Shown here: positions 1 through 8,480 of the stretch, piece after piece
Layout: each line of letters starts with the position of its first letter
Position numbering within the stretch: the stretch's first letter is position 1
DNA from: Hoeflea sp.
GTDB taxonomy: Bacteria > Pseudomonadota > Alphaproteobacteria > Rhizobiales > Rhizobiaceae
DNA length: 64,000 nucleotides
Direction of reading: 5' to 3'
NCBI GenBank assembly: GCA_020637795.1
Contig: JACKJT010000003.1
Coordinates: 124,001-188,000, forward strand
Notes under the pieces: model-generated
Databases searched by the model: none
Told to the model about the DNA's origin: nothing
The model's input: only the letters and a program-made list of their open reading frames with translations
Program-made: the position numbers and the translations under genes

Positions 1-199
1 GGAAGCGATCATCGTCGATCTCACCGGCCTGGAAGTCGGCGACGGCATCCACATCTCGCATGTCACGCTGCCCAAGGGCGTCGAGCCGACGATCACCGAT
101 CGCGACTTCACCATCGCCACCATCGCAGCTCCTGCCGGCCTCAAGAGCGACGACAACGCTGCTGGCGAAGCTGAAGCAGCAGAAGAAGACGAAGAATAA
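1..199 (+). CDS. rplY: 50S ribosomal protein L25/Ctc, C-terminal end (partial)
   Basis: The reading frame is open from base 2 and ends at TAA 197-199, giving about 65 residues whose 5' part lies outside the window. It matches the C-terminal (TL5/Ctc) domain of L25: a segment reading LTGLEVGDGIHISHVTLPKG, then TDRDFTIATI, then an Ala/Glu-rich acidic tail ending AEEDEE. L25 of the Ctc type binds 5S rRNA in the large subunit. It sits 32 bases upstream of pth on the same strand, the usual rhizobial pairing, and the two are probably co-transcribed. The identification rests on the C-terminal third plus context. Confidence 0.85.
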   Translation, partial: EAIIVDLTGLEVGDGIHISHVTLPKGVEPTITDRDFTIATIAAPAGLKSDDNAAGEAEAAEEDEE

Positions 200-231
200 G
201 CCGCTTGGCGTGTTTTTGAGGGTCAGGCTCC

Positions 232-972
232 ATGTTGCTCATCGCAGGACTTGGAAATCCCGGCCCTCAATACGCCAGGAACCGGCACAATGTCGGCTTC
301 ATGGCGGCGGACGCAATCGCCCGCCGCCATTCGTTTTCCGGGTTTTCGAAAAAATTCCGGGGTGAAATCGCCGAAGGCACACTTGCCGGCGACAAAGTGC
401 TGCTCCTCAAGCCCATGACCTTCATGAACCTGTCGGGCGACAGCGTCCGCGAGGCCATGCGGTTCTACAAGCTCTCCCCTGCGGATCTGATCGTCATACA
501 TGACGAACTCGACCTTGCCCCCGGCAAGCTCAAGCTCAAGATCGGTGGCGGCAATGGCGGCCACAACGGCCTCAAGTCGATCGACGCCCATTGCGGCAAG
601 GACTACAAGCGTTTGAGGATCGGCATCGGCCATCCCGGTCACAAGGATCGCGTCAACCCGCATGTGCTCGGCGACTTCGCCAAGTCGGACCAGGAATGGC
701 TGGAACCGCTGCTCGACGCCATCGCCGACAATGCCGAGCTGATGGCGCGCGGCGACGACGCCGGGTTCCTCAACAAGATTGCGCTGGCGACCGGCACGGC
801 TGCGCCAAAGCCCGACAAGCCGGGAAAACCTGCCTCGGCGACCGGCGGCAAGCCCGCACCGGCCGGCAAATCCCACATCCGCCAGGCCCGCAACTCGGCC
901 CAGCCGAAAACACTGCCGACATCCGGCCCGATGGCCGATATGCTCAAGAAGCTGTTCGGCAACAAGGACTGA
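232..972 (+). CDS. pth: Peptidyl-tRNA hydrolase
   Basis: Releases peptides from peptidyl-tRNAs that drop off ribosomes and recycles the tRNA in the cytoplasm. The N-terminus carries the family signature MLLIAGLGNPGPQYARNRHN with the catalytic His near residue 19 and Asn9. The second conserved block (HDELDLAPGKLKLK, then GGGNGGHNGLKS) follows at about residues 90-118. The enzyme core ends near residue 185. About 60 further residues, rich in Ala, Pro, Lys and Gly, form a low-complexity tail ending in a short amphipathic segment (MADMLKKLFGNKD). Typical Pth is about 190 residues, so this 246-residue form is extended. It follows rplY directly. Confidence 0.97.
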   Translation: MLLIAGLGNPGPQYARNRHNVGFMAADAIARRHSFSGFSKKFRGEIAEGTLAGDKVLLLKPMTFMNLSGDSVREAMRFYKLSPADLIVIHDELDLAPGKLKLKIGGGNGGHNGLKSIDAHCGKDYKRLRIGIGHPGHKDRVNPHVLGDFAKSDQEWLEPLLDAIADNAELMARGDDAGFLNKIALATGTAAPKPDKPGKPASATGGKPAPAGKSHIRQARNSAQPKTLPTSGPMADMLKKLFGNKD

Positions 973-1057
973 GCCCCGCTCACAAGATCGTCATTCCGGG
1001 TTGAACGACACTTCCGCTATCCTGCCCCGGAAACGAAACCGGTGAGGGAGGCAATTC

Positions 1058-1507
1058 ATGTTCATTTCCAGGATCATCCGCGCGCGCCTGGCGCTGCCGT
1101 TTTTCGTTATGGCGTTCCTTTCCGGTGCAGCCATCGCCGGCGAGGCCAACCTGAATTTCCAGGGCGTCGCCATCCAGGGCTACGACCCTGTCGCCTATTT
1201 CACCGAATCAAAGCCGGTTCCGGGTGATCCGGCCATCACGGCCACCCATGATGGCGCCATCTACAGGTTCGCATCCACCGAGCACAGGGCTGCCTTCGAA
1301 GCCGATCCGGGGAAATATGTGCCGCAATATGGCGGCTACTGCGCCTATGGCGCCGCACAGGGCTATAACGCCCCGGTCGAGCCGGAGCAGTTCACTATCG
1401 CCGACGGCAAGCTCTACCTCAATTACAATGCCGATGTCCGCAAGCGCTGGAATCAAGACCGCGGAGGCTACATCAGCAAGGCGGACGCCTACTGGGCCTC
1501 GCAATAA
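1058..1507 (+). CDS. Exported YHS-domain protein
   Basis: A 149-residue protein with an N-terminal signal peptide (basic start, hydrophobic stretch, cleavage probably after AIAG near residue 28). The mature part contains a YHS domain: GVAIQGYDPVAYF at about residues 34-46, then YRFASTEHRAAFEADPGKYVPQYGGYCAYG. YHS domains occur in metal-handling proteins, but the ligand here cannot be told. The start is supported by a strong GAGGGAGG Shine-Dalgarno 6 bases upstream. It lies alone between pth and a convergent membrane protein gene. Related exported YHS proteins are common in alphaproteobacteria, and none has a role I can name with confidence. Confidence 0.85.
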   Translation: MFISRIIRARLALPFFVMAFLSGAAIAGEANLNFQGVAIQGYDPVAYFTESKPVPGDPAITATHDGAIYRFASTEHRAAFEADPGKYVPQYGGYCAYGAAQGYNAPVEPEQFTIADGKLYLNYNADVRKRWNQDRGGYISKADAYWASQ

Positions 1508-1519
1508 GCCTGGCGGTCA

Positions 1520-1894
1520 TCACAGCTCGGCGATGCGTTGCCAGAACAGGTCGACGAAGCCGTCGATCCCGGCTTCGATAAGGGCTGCGATGCCGAGCCC
1601 GGCGCCGTCGACCAGCAGCATGGCGGCAAGCCCGCCGAAGACCGTGAACACCACCGAAAGCCTGAGATTCTTCAGGCTTTCGAGCCGGTAATAACCTGCA
1701 TCGTCGAATTCGGTCCCCCACAGATGGTCGGCCCATCCATAGTCGCTCGACACCATGATGTTGACCGCCGGCGTGTCGGAGATCTTGTCGGGAAAGACGT
1801 TGAAGACAGCCCTGACGACATGCGCCAGCGCCCCGAGAGCGGCGAAAATGATGCCTGCGGCGACAAAGTGCCAGGTGGCAAGCTCGGTTTCCAT
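1520..1894 (-). CDS. Small membrane protein of unknown function
   Basis: I do not recognise the family. About 124 residues with two to three hydrophobic segments: WHFVAAGIIFAALGALAHVV near the N-terminus, VVFTVFGGLAAMLLVDGAGL past the middle, and possibly the amphipathic C-terminal stretch. Between them lies a soluble loop containing SSDYGWADHLWGTEFDDAGYY. I chose ATG 1894 over an in-frame GTG at 1909 because GAAGGGG is well spaced before the ATG. The gene converges on the YHS gene with a 12-base gap. Composition matches its neighbours, so it looks like a native orphan inner-membrane protein. Confidence 0.6.
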   Translation of the reverse strand: METELATWHFVAAGIIFAALGALAHVVRAVFNVFPDKISDTPAVNIMVSSDYGWADHLWGTEFDDAGYYRLESLKNLRLSVVFTVFGGLAAMLLVDGAGLGIAALIEAGIDGFVDLFWQRIAEL

Positions 1895-2027
1895 GACGGC
1901 CCCTTCCACGTCTGAAGACCATCAGGATCGCACGAAAACCTTTCAGCCAGATTGACCGGCCAGGTCTGAATCGGGACCGGCGGCACCGCCAGCCCCTGTT
2001 GGCAGATGATCCGCAGCCGCCGCCAGC

Positions 2028-2786
2028 CTAGAGATACATCCCGCCCGAAACCTCGATGTGCTGCGCGGTCATCCACTGGTTGTCGCCAAGCAGGATGCTG
2101 GCGATGGCGCCGCCGATGTCGTCGGGCAGACCCGCCCGCCCCATGGCGGTGACACTTGCGATGAAGGCATTTGCGTCGGGATTGTCACGCACCGCGCCGC
2201 CGCCGAAATCGGTCTCGATGGCGCCTGGGGCGATGACGTTGACGGAAATGTCGCGCGGACCAAGTTCCTTCGCCAGATAGCGGGTCAGCACCTCGATGGC
2301 GCCCTTGATCGATCCGTAGGCGGCATATCCCGGCAGGCTGAAACGAACCAGGCCCGACGACACGTTGAGGATACGCCCGCCATCGGCAATCAGCGGCAGA
2401 AGGCGCTGGGTGAGAAAGAACACGCCCTTGAGATGGACATTCGTCAACCTGTCGAACTGTTCCTCGGTGGTCTCGGCAAAAGTGGCGTTGATCCCCATGC
2501 CGGCATTGTTGACGAGAAAATCGAAGGTGCCCCGCCCCCATGTCTTCTCCAGCGCTTCGGAGAGCCGATCCGCGAAAGACGCAAACTGCGCTGTGTCTCC
2601 GGTATCGAGCTGCAGCGCAACGGCCTTGCCGCCCAGCACCTCGATTTCCGAAACAACGGCAGCTGCCTCGTCGGCGCGCGACAGATAGGTGAGGATGATC
2701 CCGGTCCCCTGGCGGGCGAGATGCAGGGCGGCATTGCGGCCGAGGCCCCGGCTGCCACCGGTAATCAGTGCGATCGATTGGCTCAT
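2028..2786 (-). CDS. SDR-family NAD(P)-dependent oxidoreductase
   Basis: A 252-residue classical short-chain dehydrogenase. The dinucleotide-binding glycine motif TGGSRGLGRNAA is at residues 8-19, the NNAGMG motif at about 93, the catalytic Ser in NVSSGL at about 144, and the YxxxK pair in YAAYGSIKGA at about 157. The C-terminal half has VNVIAPGAIETDF and ends in a typical SGGMYL. It probably reduces or oxidises a small carbonyl or alcohol, but the substrate is unknown. The start at 2786 is supported by GGAG upstream, and a longer in-frame ORF is not needed. It is divergent from an AraC-type regulator, a common arrangement that suggests local control. Confidence 0.9.
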   Translation of the reverse strand: MSQSIALITGGSRGLGRNAALHLARQGTGIILTYLSRADEAAAVVSEIEVLGGKAVALQLDTGDTAQFASFADRLSEALEKTWGRGTFDFLVNNAGMGINATFAETTEEQFDRLTNVHLKGVFFLTQRLLPLIADGGRILNVSSGLVRFSLPGYAAYGSIKGAIEVLTRYLAKELGPRDISVNVIAPGAIETDFGGGAVRDNPDANAFIASVTAMGRAGLPDDIGGAIASILLGDNQWMTAQHIEVSGGMYL

Positions 2787-2945
2787 GACTTGCTCCATGT
2801 GTTTGGGATGGCCGCAAGCTAGCCGCTGCACCGCCGTCCGGCCTGCCGGATTCTCCGTGAGTTCTGCCCGATCCTCCGGAAGGATGAATCAGATCGTGAC
2901 GAACCTGACGGGAAGGCGTATCCCTGCCGGTCGAAAGGAAGCCCC

Positions 2946-3851
2946 ATGACACTGCAGCACCTTGCCCGGAGCATCGATCAATTTGCCGGCGAACATGCTG
3001 AAACCGTTAGGGGTCGCGAAACCGCTATCACGGGACTTTTCGTGCACCGCCAGAGCAGGCCAAGCCCGTTCGAGGCCACGGTCTACAATCCGGTGATCTG
3101 CCTGAACCTGCAGGGCCGCAAGGAAGTGTCTTGCGGGGACAGGACGCTTGCCTTCGGCGCCGGGCAATCGCTGATCGTCAGTCACGAGGTCCCGGTCATG
3201 GCCCGCGTCACCGAAGCCAGCACGCACCACCCCTATCTCGCAATAATCGTCGCATTGGATATCGCCATCATCCGCAGCCTTTGCGATGAAGTGGGCGACA
3301 CCGCGCTGGACCGGCAGCAGGCGACAACGCTGACCGCCGATACGACAGACGACAGGATCGTCGAGGCGATAGCGCGGTATTTTACCCTCACCCGCGATCC
3401 GCTCGAAGCCAAGGTCATGCAGCCGCTGATCCTGAGGGAAATCCATTTCCGGCTGCTGACCGCCGGCCACGGCGGCATGCTCCGCCAGCTGACACAGCGC
3501 GACAGCCATGCCAGCCGGATATCGCGTGCCATCGACCGGATCCGGACCGACTATCGCGCGCCGTTGGCGATCGCCACCCTCGCCGAGGAGGCAAGCATGA
3601 GCCCGTCATCCTTTCACCAGCATTTCAGGCAGATCACCGGAACCACGCCGCTGCAGTACCAGAAGGATCTGCGGCTGATGGAGGCGCGCCGGCTGATGTC
3701 GGCGGACGGGCTGTCCGTTTCCTCGGCCGCCTTCGAGGTCGGTTACGAAAGCGCCACGCAGTTCAGCCGGGAGTATTCACGGAAGTTCGGCGCACCGCCG
3801 CGCAACGACGTCTATCGCACAGCGGCAGCGTCTCTTAGCCGCTCCCTCTAG
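2946..3851 (+). CDS. AraC-family transcriptional regulator
   Basis: A 301-residue regulator. The N-terminal portion (about residues 20-180) resembles the AraC_N effector domain of the YqhC type: TVYNPVICLNLQGRKEVSCG, then LIVSHEVPVMARV. The C-terminal 100 residues hold two helix-turn-helix units: IATLAEEASMSPSSFHQHFR and VSSAAFEVGYESATQFSREY, followed by FGAPPRNDVY. It is divergent from the SDR gene across a 159-base region and most likely controls it. YqhC-like regulators often sense reactive aldehydes and activate a neighbouring reductase; that link is inference here. The start is ATG 2946, with GGAAGCCCC just upstream. Confidence 0.92.
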   Translation: MTLQHLARSIDQFAGEHAETVRGRETAITGLFVHRQSRPSPFEATVYNPVICLNLQGRKEVSCGDRTLAFGAGQSLIVSHEVPVMARVTEASTHHPYLAIIVALDIAIIRSLCDEVGDTALDRQQATTLTADTTDDRIVEAIARYFTLTRDPLEAKVMQPLILREIHFRLLTAGHGGMLRQLTQRDSHASRISRAIDRIRTDYRAPLAIATLAEEASMSPSSFHQHFRQITGTTPLQYQKDLRLMEARRLMSADGLSVSSAAFEVGYESATQFSREYSRKFGAPPRNDVYRTAAASLSRSL

Positions 3852-3964
3852 CGCCAAATTGCACGAACCGCTGCCTGCGGAGCCCCACCCGGCCGATCAC
3901 CCCTTGACGCGGCACGTCACATCCATACAAAGCCGCAAGTATCTACTTGAAGGACACCAATCCC

Positions 3965-5068
3965 ATGGGTTTCAAATGCGGCATCGTCGGGCTGCCCAAT
4001 GTCGGCAAGTCCACACTGTTCAACGCGCTGACGCGGACAGCCGCCGCGCAGGCTGCCAACTATCCGTTCTGCACCATTGAGCCCAACACCGGCGAAGTCG
4101 CCGTGCCCGATCCCCGCATGCAGAAGCTTGCGTCGATCGCCGGCTCCAAGGAAATCATCCCGACCCGCATCTCGTTCGTCGATATCGCGGGCCTCGTGCG
4201 CGGCGCCTCCAAGGGCGAAGGCCTGGGCAACAAGTTCCTCGCCAACATCCGCGAAGTCGACGCCATCGTTCACGTCCTGCGCTGTTTCGAGGATGACGAC
4301 ATCACCCATGTCGAGGGCCGGATCGATCCGGTCGGCGACGCCGAAACCATCGAGACCGAGCTGATGATCGCCGACCTCGAAAGCCTCGAGCGCCGGACCG
4401 AGCAGACCCGCAAGCGCGCCGCGTCCAAGGACAAGGACTCGCTCACGGTGCTGCCGATGATGGAAGCGTCTCTGAAGCTGCTGCAGGAAGGCAAGCCTGT
4501 CCGCACCATGCTGAAGTCGCTTGCCGCCGAGGATCTGGCGATCCTGAAGGGTCTCAATCTGCTGACCTCGCACCCCGTGCTCTATGTCTGCAATGTCTCC
4601 GAGGAAGATGCCGCGACCGGCAACGCGCACACCGAGGCGGTGGCGAAGATGGCCGCCGAACAGGGCGCGGAAAGCATCGTCATTTCCGCGGCCATCGAAT
4701 CCGAAGTGGCGCAGCTGCCTGACGAGGAAGCCAAGGAATTCCTCTCTGCCCTCGGCCTCGACGAGGCAGGCCTCGACCGGCTGATCCGCGCCGGTTATCA
4801 TTTGCTCGACCTGATCACCTATTTCACCGTCGGCCCCAAGGAAACCCGCGCCTGGACGATTGAACGCGGCACCAAGGCGCCAGCTGCCGCCGGCGTCATC
4901 CACACCGATTTCGAACGCGGCTTCATCCGCGCCTTGACCATCGCCTATGACGACTATGTCTCGCTCGGCGGCGAAGTGCCGGCCAAGGAAGCCGGCAAGG
5001 CCCGTGACGAAGGCAAGGAATATGTGGTGCAGGACGGCGACGTCATTCACTTCCGCTTCAACACCTGA
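3965..5068 (+). CDS. ychF: Redox-regulated ATPase/GTPase YchF
   Basis: Universal Obg-family P-loop protein that binds ribosomes and, unusually, prefers ATP. At 367 residues it is full length. It starts MGFKCGIVGLPNVGKST, which carries Walker A, followed by NYPFCTIEPNTGEVAVPD and the G3 region FVDIAGLVRGASKGEGLGNKFL. A coiled-coil insert covers about residues 130-205. The C-terminal TGS-like domain reads TYFTVGPKETRAWTI, GVIHTDFERGFIRA and QDGDVIHFRFN. I moved the start to ATG 3965 because conservation begins there; an upstream in-frame ATG at 3947 adds only six residues. No partner gene is adjacent. Confidence 0.97.
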   Translation: MGFKCGIVGLPNVGKSTLFNALTRTAAAQAANYPFCTIEPNTGEVAVPDPRMQKLASIAGSKEIIPTRISFVDIAGLVRGASKGEGLGNKFLANIREVDAIVHVLRCFEDDDITHVEGRIDPVGDAETIETELMIADLESLERRTEQTRKRAASKDKDSLTVLPMMEASLKLLQEGKPVRTMLKSLAAEDLAILKGLNLLTSHPVLYVCNVSEEDAATGNAHTEAVAKMAAEQGAESIVISAAIESEVAQLPDEEAKEFLSALGLDEAGLDRLIRAGYHLLDLITYFTVGPKETRAWTIERGTKAPAAAGVIHTDFERGFIRALTIAYDDYVSLGGEVPAKEAGKARDEGKEYVVQDGDVIHFRFNT

Positions 5069-5364
5069 CGCCTGAAGCTCCCCGGCGCCGGCACGCCATC
5101 CGCTGAAGCGCGCACAAAGGTCTGACTGTCCGGAACGGTGCGCGGGCCTCGCGCGCCTTGTGAGATGGCAGTATGGGTGCCGGTTCAGCCAATGAACATG
5201 CACGCGCATCTCATGCCTGCCCGTGCCGTGTTGGCCTACGCCATACCCTATGTCTGGTTCGTGCTATCCAGGCGGGCACGCCGATCACTTTGCCGCGCTC
5301 GCACGCGCGAGCGCGGCCATATCACGACGTCAGCCAGAGGATGGCCAGCCGGCTGCTGCGTGAT

Positions 5365-5571
5365 CTAGGTCTTCTTTGCCGGACAGGTCGACAGCCCGAG
5401 GATCGAATAGAGCGGGCAGGTGCCGAAAAGGCCGGTAAACAGCGGAACGACGCCGATCAGCGTGTAGTAACGCCAAGATGCATCGGGGTAGAGGAAAAAC
5501 AGCCCCAGCAAGATCAGGCCAGCGATGACGCGAACCGTGCGGTCGAGACCGCCAACATTGTTCTTGAACAT
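5365..5571 (-). CDS. DUF2892-family small inner-membrane protein
   Basis: A 68-residue protein beginning MFKNNVGGLDRTVRVIAGLI, with a hydrophobic hairpin of two membrane segments (about residues 15-30 and 38-55) and a C-terminal CPLYSILGLSTCPAKK with two cysteines. This is the DUF2892/YgaP C-terminal-like fold, often found beside rhodanese or sulfur-stress genes, though none is adjacent here. I chose ATG 5571 because GGAG sits 8 bases upstream and family members begin at this point; an upstream ATG at 5592 would remove that spacing. The 296 bases between it and ychF contain no gene I can support. Confidence 0.8.
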   Translation of the reverse strand: MFKNNVGGLDRTVRVIAGLILLGLFFLYPDASWRYYTLIGVVPLFTGLFGTCPLYSILGLSTCPAKKT

Positions 5572-5808
5572 ATCCGTAACTCCAGTTCCCATGACCGGAC
5601 GCGATGCCGGAATGCATAGCGATTATCATATCCGTGATACGCCGCCTTGATACGGATCAATCTCCGCACCGGGCAATTCTGGGAGCCGGAACTGGGCCGT
5701 TCCCGCAGCAGGCGGTATTTTGGCCGCGCTACCACCGCAAACCTTTCATACCTAAATGAAATCGACTAGGTTGCGCGGCGTTCACCATTGAAGAAGCGAA
5801 CCTTTTCC

Positions 5809-6282
5809 ATGCCAGACGATAATCTTCTCCATTTTGAGGACATGCCGCCGGGTACGGTGTTTCCGCTCGGACCCAAGCATGTCACGGCGGACGAGATCAT
5901 CGCATTTGCGATGGAGTATGACGCACAGCCCATGCATCTCGATGCCGAAGCCGGGCGCCAATCCATCCTGGGCGGTCTGGCAGCCTCCGGCTGGCACAGC
6001 TGCGCCATGATGATGCGGATGATGACCGACTCCTACCTGCTGCGCACCGCCGCGGAAGGCGCGCCCGGCGTCGACTACGTCAAATGGAAGAAACCGGTGC
6101 TTGCCGGCGATGTCCTGTCCGGCGAGACCCGGGTGCTCGACAGCCGTGAATCCCGGTCCCGGCCAGGAATAGGCATCGTCAGCCTCCGGCACGAATTGCG
6201 CAACCAGAAGGGTGACACCGTGCTGGAATCGGAAAATCCGGTGATGATCCGGCTGAGAAATCCCGGGAGCGCCAGTTCGTGA
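5809..6282 (+). CDS. MaoC-like hot-dog dehydratase (first of a pair)
   Basis: A 157-residue hot-dog fold protein of the MaoC/(R)-enoyl-CoA hydratase superfamily. Key segments are FEDMPPGTVFPLGPKHVTAD at the start, then FAMEYDAQPMHLDAEAG with the catalytic Asp/His pair (D..PMH), then GGLAASGWHSCAMMMRM, then VKWKKPVLAGDVL. It probably hydrates an enoyl-CoA, but the substrate is not evident. Translation from ATG 5809 is preferred to an in-frame TTG at 5788. The stop codon overlaps the start of the next MaoC gene by four bases (GTGA), so the two are translationally coupled and may form a heteromeric enzyme. Confidence 0.88.
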   Translation: MPDDNLLHFEDMPPGTVFPLGPKHVTADEIIAFAMEYDAQPMHLDAEAGRQSILGGLAASGWHSCAMMMRMMTDSYLLRTAAEGAPGVDYVKWKKPVLAGDVLSGETRVLDSRESRSRPGIGIVSLRHELRNQKGDTVLESENPVMIRLRNPGSASS

Positions 6283-6770
6283 CCAACGATCCCTATTTTG
6301 TGCCGGGCGACCGCCAGGAACTCGGCAGCCATGTCTTCACCGCCGAATCCATCATCACCTTTGCCCGGCAGTTTGATCCGCAGCGCTTCCATCTCGATGC
6401 GGAGGCGGCAAAGGACAGCGTCTTTGGCGGTCTCTGCGCTTCGGGCTGGCAGACCGCCGCAACCTGGATGAAGCTCAACATCGCGGCAAGCGCGGTCGAA
6501 GTACAAAAGGCCAAGGCGGAGGGCCGGACGCTTCCCGAATTCGGCCCCTCGCCCGGCATCCGCAATCTCAGATGGTTCAAGCCTGTCTACGCCGGTGACG
6601 AGATCTTCTATTCGCGCACCGTCAGGGGGACGCGGCCGCTCAATTCAAGGCCCGGCTGGTCCATACTCGAGCTGACCGCCGAAGCCCGCAACACATCCGG
6701 CGAACTGGTGATGAGTTTCGATTCCGCTGCACTGGTCAGGCTTCCGGAAACCGACCAGGCCGGAAACTAG
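6279..6770 (+). CDS. MaoC-like hot-dog dehydratase (second of a pair)
   Basis: A 163-residue paralogue of the gene just upstream, starting with GTG inside the previous stop codon. The same landmarks are present: SHVFTAESIITFARQFDPQR, FHLDAEAAKDSVFGGLCASG, and LRWFKPVYAGDEI. The catalytic Asp/His positions are conserved in DPQRFHLD. Tandem half-size MaoC proteins often act together, one subunit supplying the active site and the other shaping the acyl pocket, but both copies here keep the catalytic residues. The pair has no fatty-acid or PHA genes nearby to indicate a pathway. Confidence 0.88.
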   Translation: MTNDPYFVPGDRQELGSHVFTAESIITFARQFDPQRFHLDAEAAKDSVFGGLCASGWQTAATWMKLNIAASAVEVQKAKAEGRTLPEFGPSPGIRNLRWFKPVYAGDEIFYSRTVRGTRPLNSRPGWSILELTAEARNTSGELVMSFDSAALVRLPETDQAGN

Positions 6771-6836
6771 GACGCCGAGGCACGGCTGGAAGCACCTGCC
6801 GGGCTCAGGAAGAACCCTGACAGCAAGTGGTTCGGC

Positions 6837-7379
6837 TCAGTGGCCTTCGTAGGAGACCAGCGTGCGCACCTGCACGCCGAGGTCCTCAAGCTTCTTACGT
6901 CCGCCGAGATCAGGCAGGTCGATCACGAAACAGGCGGCAACGATGTTGGCGCCCATCTGCCGCAGCAACTTGACCGCGCCTTCCGCCGTGCCGCCGGTTG
7001 CGATCAGGTCGTCGACCAGGATGACGCTTTCGCCCTCAGCCACCGCATCGGTGTGCATCTCCATCTCGTCGACGCCGTATTCGAGGCTGTAGGCCACGCG
7101 AACCGTGTGGTGAGGCAGCTTGCCCTTCTTGCGGATCGGCACGAAACCGGCCGACAACTGGTGCGCCATTGCCCCACCGAGGATGAACCCGCGCGCCTCG
7201 ATGCCTGCGATCTTCGACACCCTGAGCCCCGCATAGGGATGCACCAGCTCGTCGACCGCGCGCCGGAATGCCCGAGGCGCGCCAAGCAGCGTGGTGATGT
7301 CGCGGAACAGGATACCGGGCTTCGGATAATCCTTGATGGTGCGGATGGAGGCGCGCAGTTCGGTTTCAAGATCAGACAT
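6837..7379 (-). CDS. apt: Adenine phosphoribosyltransferase
   Basis: Converts adenine and PRPP to AMP in purine salvage. At 180 residues it has the standard length. It starts MSDLETELRASIRTIKDYPKPG, with the family's IRTIKDYPKPGILFRDIT. The central block IAGIEARGFILGGAMAHQL and FVPIRKKGKLP are conserved. The PRPP-binding motif VILVDDLIATGGTAEGAVKL is at about residues 123-142. It is monocistronic as far as visible, with petC about 220 bases downstream on the same strand being oriented away from any shared start. No oddities. Confidence 0.97.
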   Translation of the reverse strand: MSDLETELRASIRTIKDYPKPGILFRDITTLLGAPRAFRRAVDELVHPYAGLRVSKIAGIEARGFILGGAMAHQLSAGFVPIRKKGKLPHHTVRVAYSLEYGVDEMEMHTDAVAEGESVILVDDLIATGGTAEGAVKLLRQMGANIVAACFVIDLPDLGGRKKLEDLGVQVRTLVSYEGH

Positions 7380-7602
7380 GTTGGCTCCCCGATGGATGTC
7401 TCAATGTGCGTCGGGGCCGATCCCCGTGCAAGCCGCTTTCGTGCCGGCTCGCCGCTGCCGCAGGAGTGCGGCGGTCATGCAGGATCCCGGCAAGTTCCGG
7501 CGATGGGCCGCCCGGATGGCCCGGTCGCCGGATCCGGGCAGCGGACATGAAAACGCCGCCCGCAGGCGGCGCATTCGAACTCTGCCCGGAACGGGGCGGA
7601 AA

Positions 7603-8454
7603 TCAGTGATCCTTGTTGGCGAACACTGCCTTCTTGGTCAGGTACATCAGCGACGAGAAGATCGCCAGGAACAGGATGACCATGAAACCCATGCGCTTGC
7701 GTTCTTCCATGTGCGGCTCGGCGGCCCACATCATGAATGCTGCAATATCATGCGAATACTGGTCCAGCGTCTCGGGCGACCCGTCATCATAGGTAACAGC
7801 GCCATCGTCGATCGGCTTGGCCATCGCCAGAGCAGCGGAGCTGATGAAGTACGGGTTGTAATGCGTGCCTTCGGCGATTTCCACGCCCGCAGGCGGCTCT
7901 TCATAGCCGGTCAGCAGCGAGTAGATATAGTTGGGACCGCTTTCGTTGTAGCCGGTGAAGATGTCGAAGATGAACTGCGGGAAGCCGCGTTCGACGTAGC
8001 GTGCCTTGGCCAGAAGCGAGAAGTCGGGCGGAATTGCGCCGTTGTTGGCGTAAGCTGCCGCCTGCGCATTCGGGAACGGCGACGGGAAATGATCCGCCGG
8101 AATAGCCGTGCGGGTAAACATTTCACCCTCGTCATTCGGGCCGTCCTGGACTTCGTAATTGGCTGCGAATGCCTTCACCTGCTCTTCAGAATACCCCAGA
8201 TCCTCCAGCATGCGGAAGGGCACCAGGTTCATCGAATGGCACGCCGCGCAAACCTCGGTGTAAACCTTCAGGCCGCGCTGCAGCTGTCCCTTGTCATAGG
8301 TGCCGAACAGGCCAGCAAAAGACCAGGACTGCTCTTTCGGATGATGGATTGGGTAGTGGGCGGTGCCACCTTCCCCTTCCGCGGCGACTGCCGAGCCCGC
8401 GCCAATGATGGCGACCAGAGCGAACGGAACGATGCTTGCAAGAAGCTTTTTCAT
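7603..8454 (-). CDS. petC: Cytochrome c1 of the bc1 complex
   Basis: Membrane-anchored c-type cytochrome that passes electrons from the Rieske protein to soluble cytochrome c. The 283-residue precursor has an N-terminal signal peptide (LLASIVPFALVAIIGAGSAVAAE). The haem-binding CAACHSMNLVPF lies near residues 74-85, and the axial methionine is probably in the later region reading ALAMAKPIDDG. A C-terminal transmembrane helix (MGFMVILFLAIFSSLMYLT) is followed by a short cytoplasmic tail. It is the last gene of petABC, 26 bases downstream of petB. It is a stand-alone c1, not the fused cytochrome b/c1 precursor seen in Bradyrhizobium. Confidence 0.96.
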   Translation of the reverse strand: MKKLLASIVPFALVAIIGAGSAVAAEGEGGTAHYPIHHPKEQSWSFAGLFGTYDKGQLQRGLKVYTEVCAACHSMNLVPFRMLEDLGYSEEQVKAFAANYEVQDGPNDEGEMFTRTAIPADHFPSPFPNAQAAAYANNGAIPPDFSLLAKARYVERGFPQFIFDIFTGYNESGPNYIYSLLTGYEEPPAGVEIAEGTHYNPYFISSAALAMAKPIDDGAVTYDDGSPETLDQYSHDIAAFMMWAAEPHMEERKRMGFMVILFLAIFSSLMYLTKKAVFANKDH

Positions 8455-8480
8455 ATCTCAGATCCTTTCCGTCTCGCCGC

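Noticed and set aside
5069..5364. tRNA or small RNA between ychF and the DUF2892 gene
   Set aside because: No cloverleaf, no CCA-end pattern and no terminator could be drawn; it is left as plain intergenic sequence.
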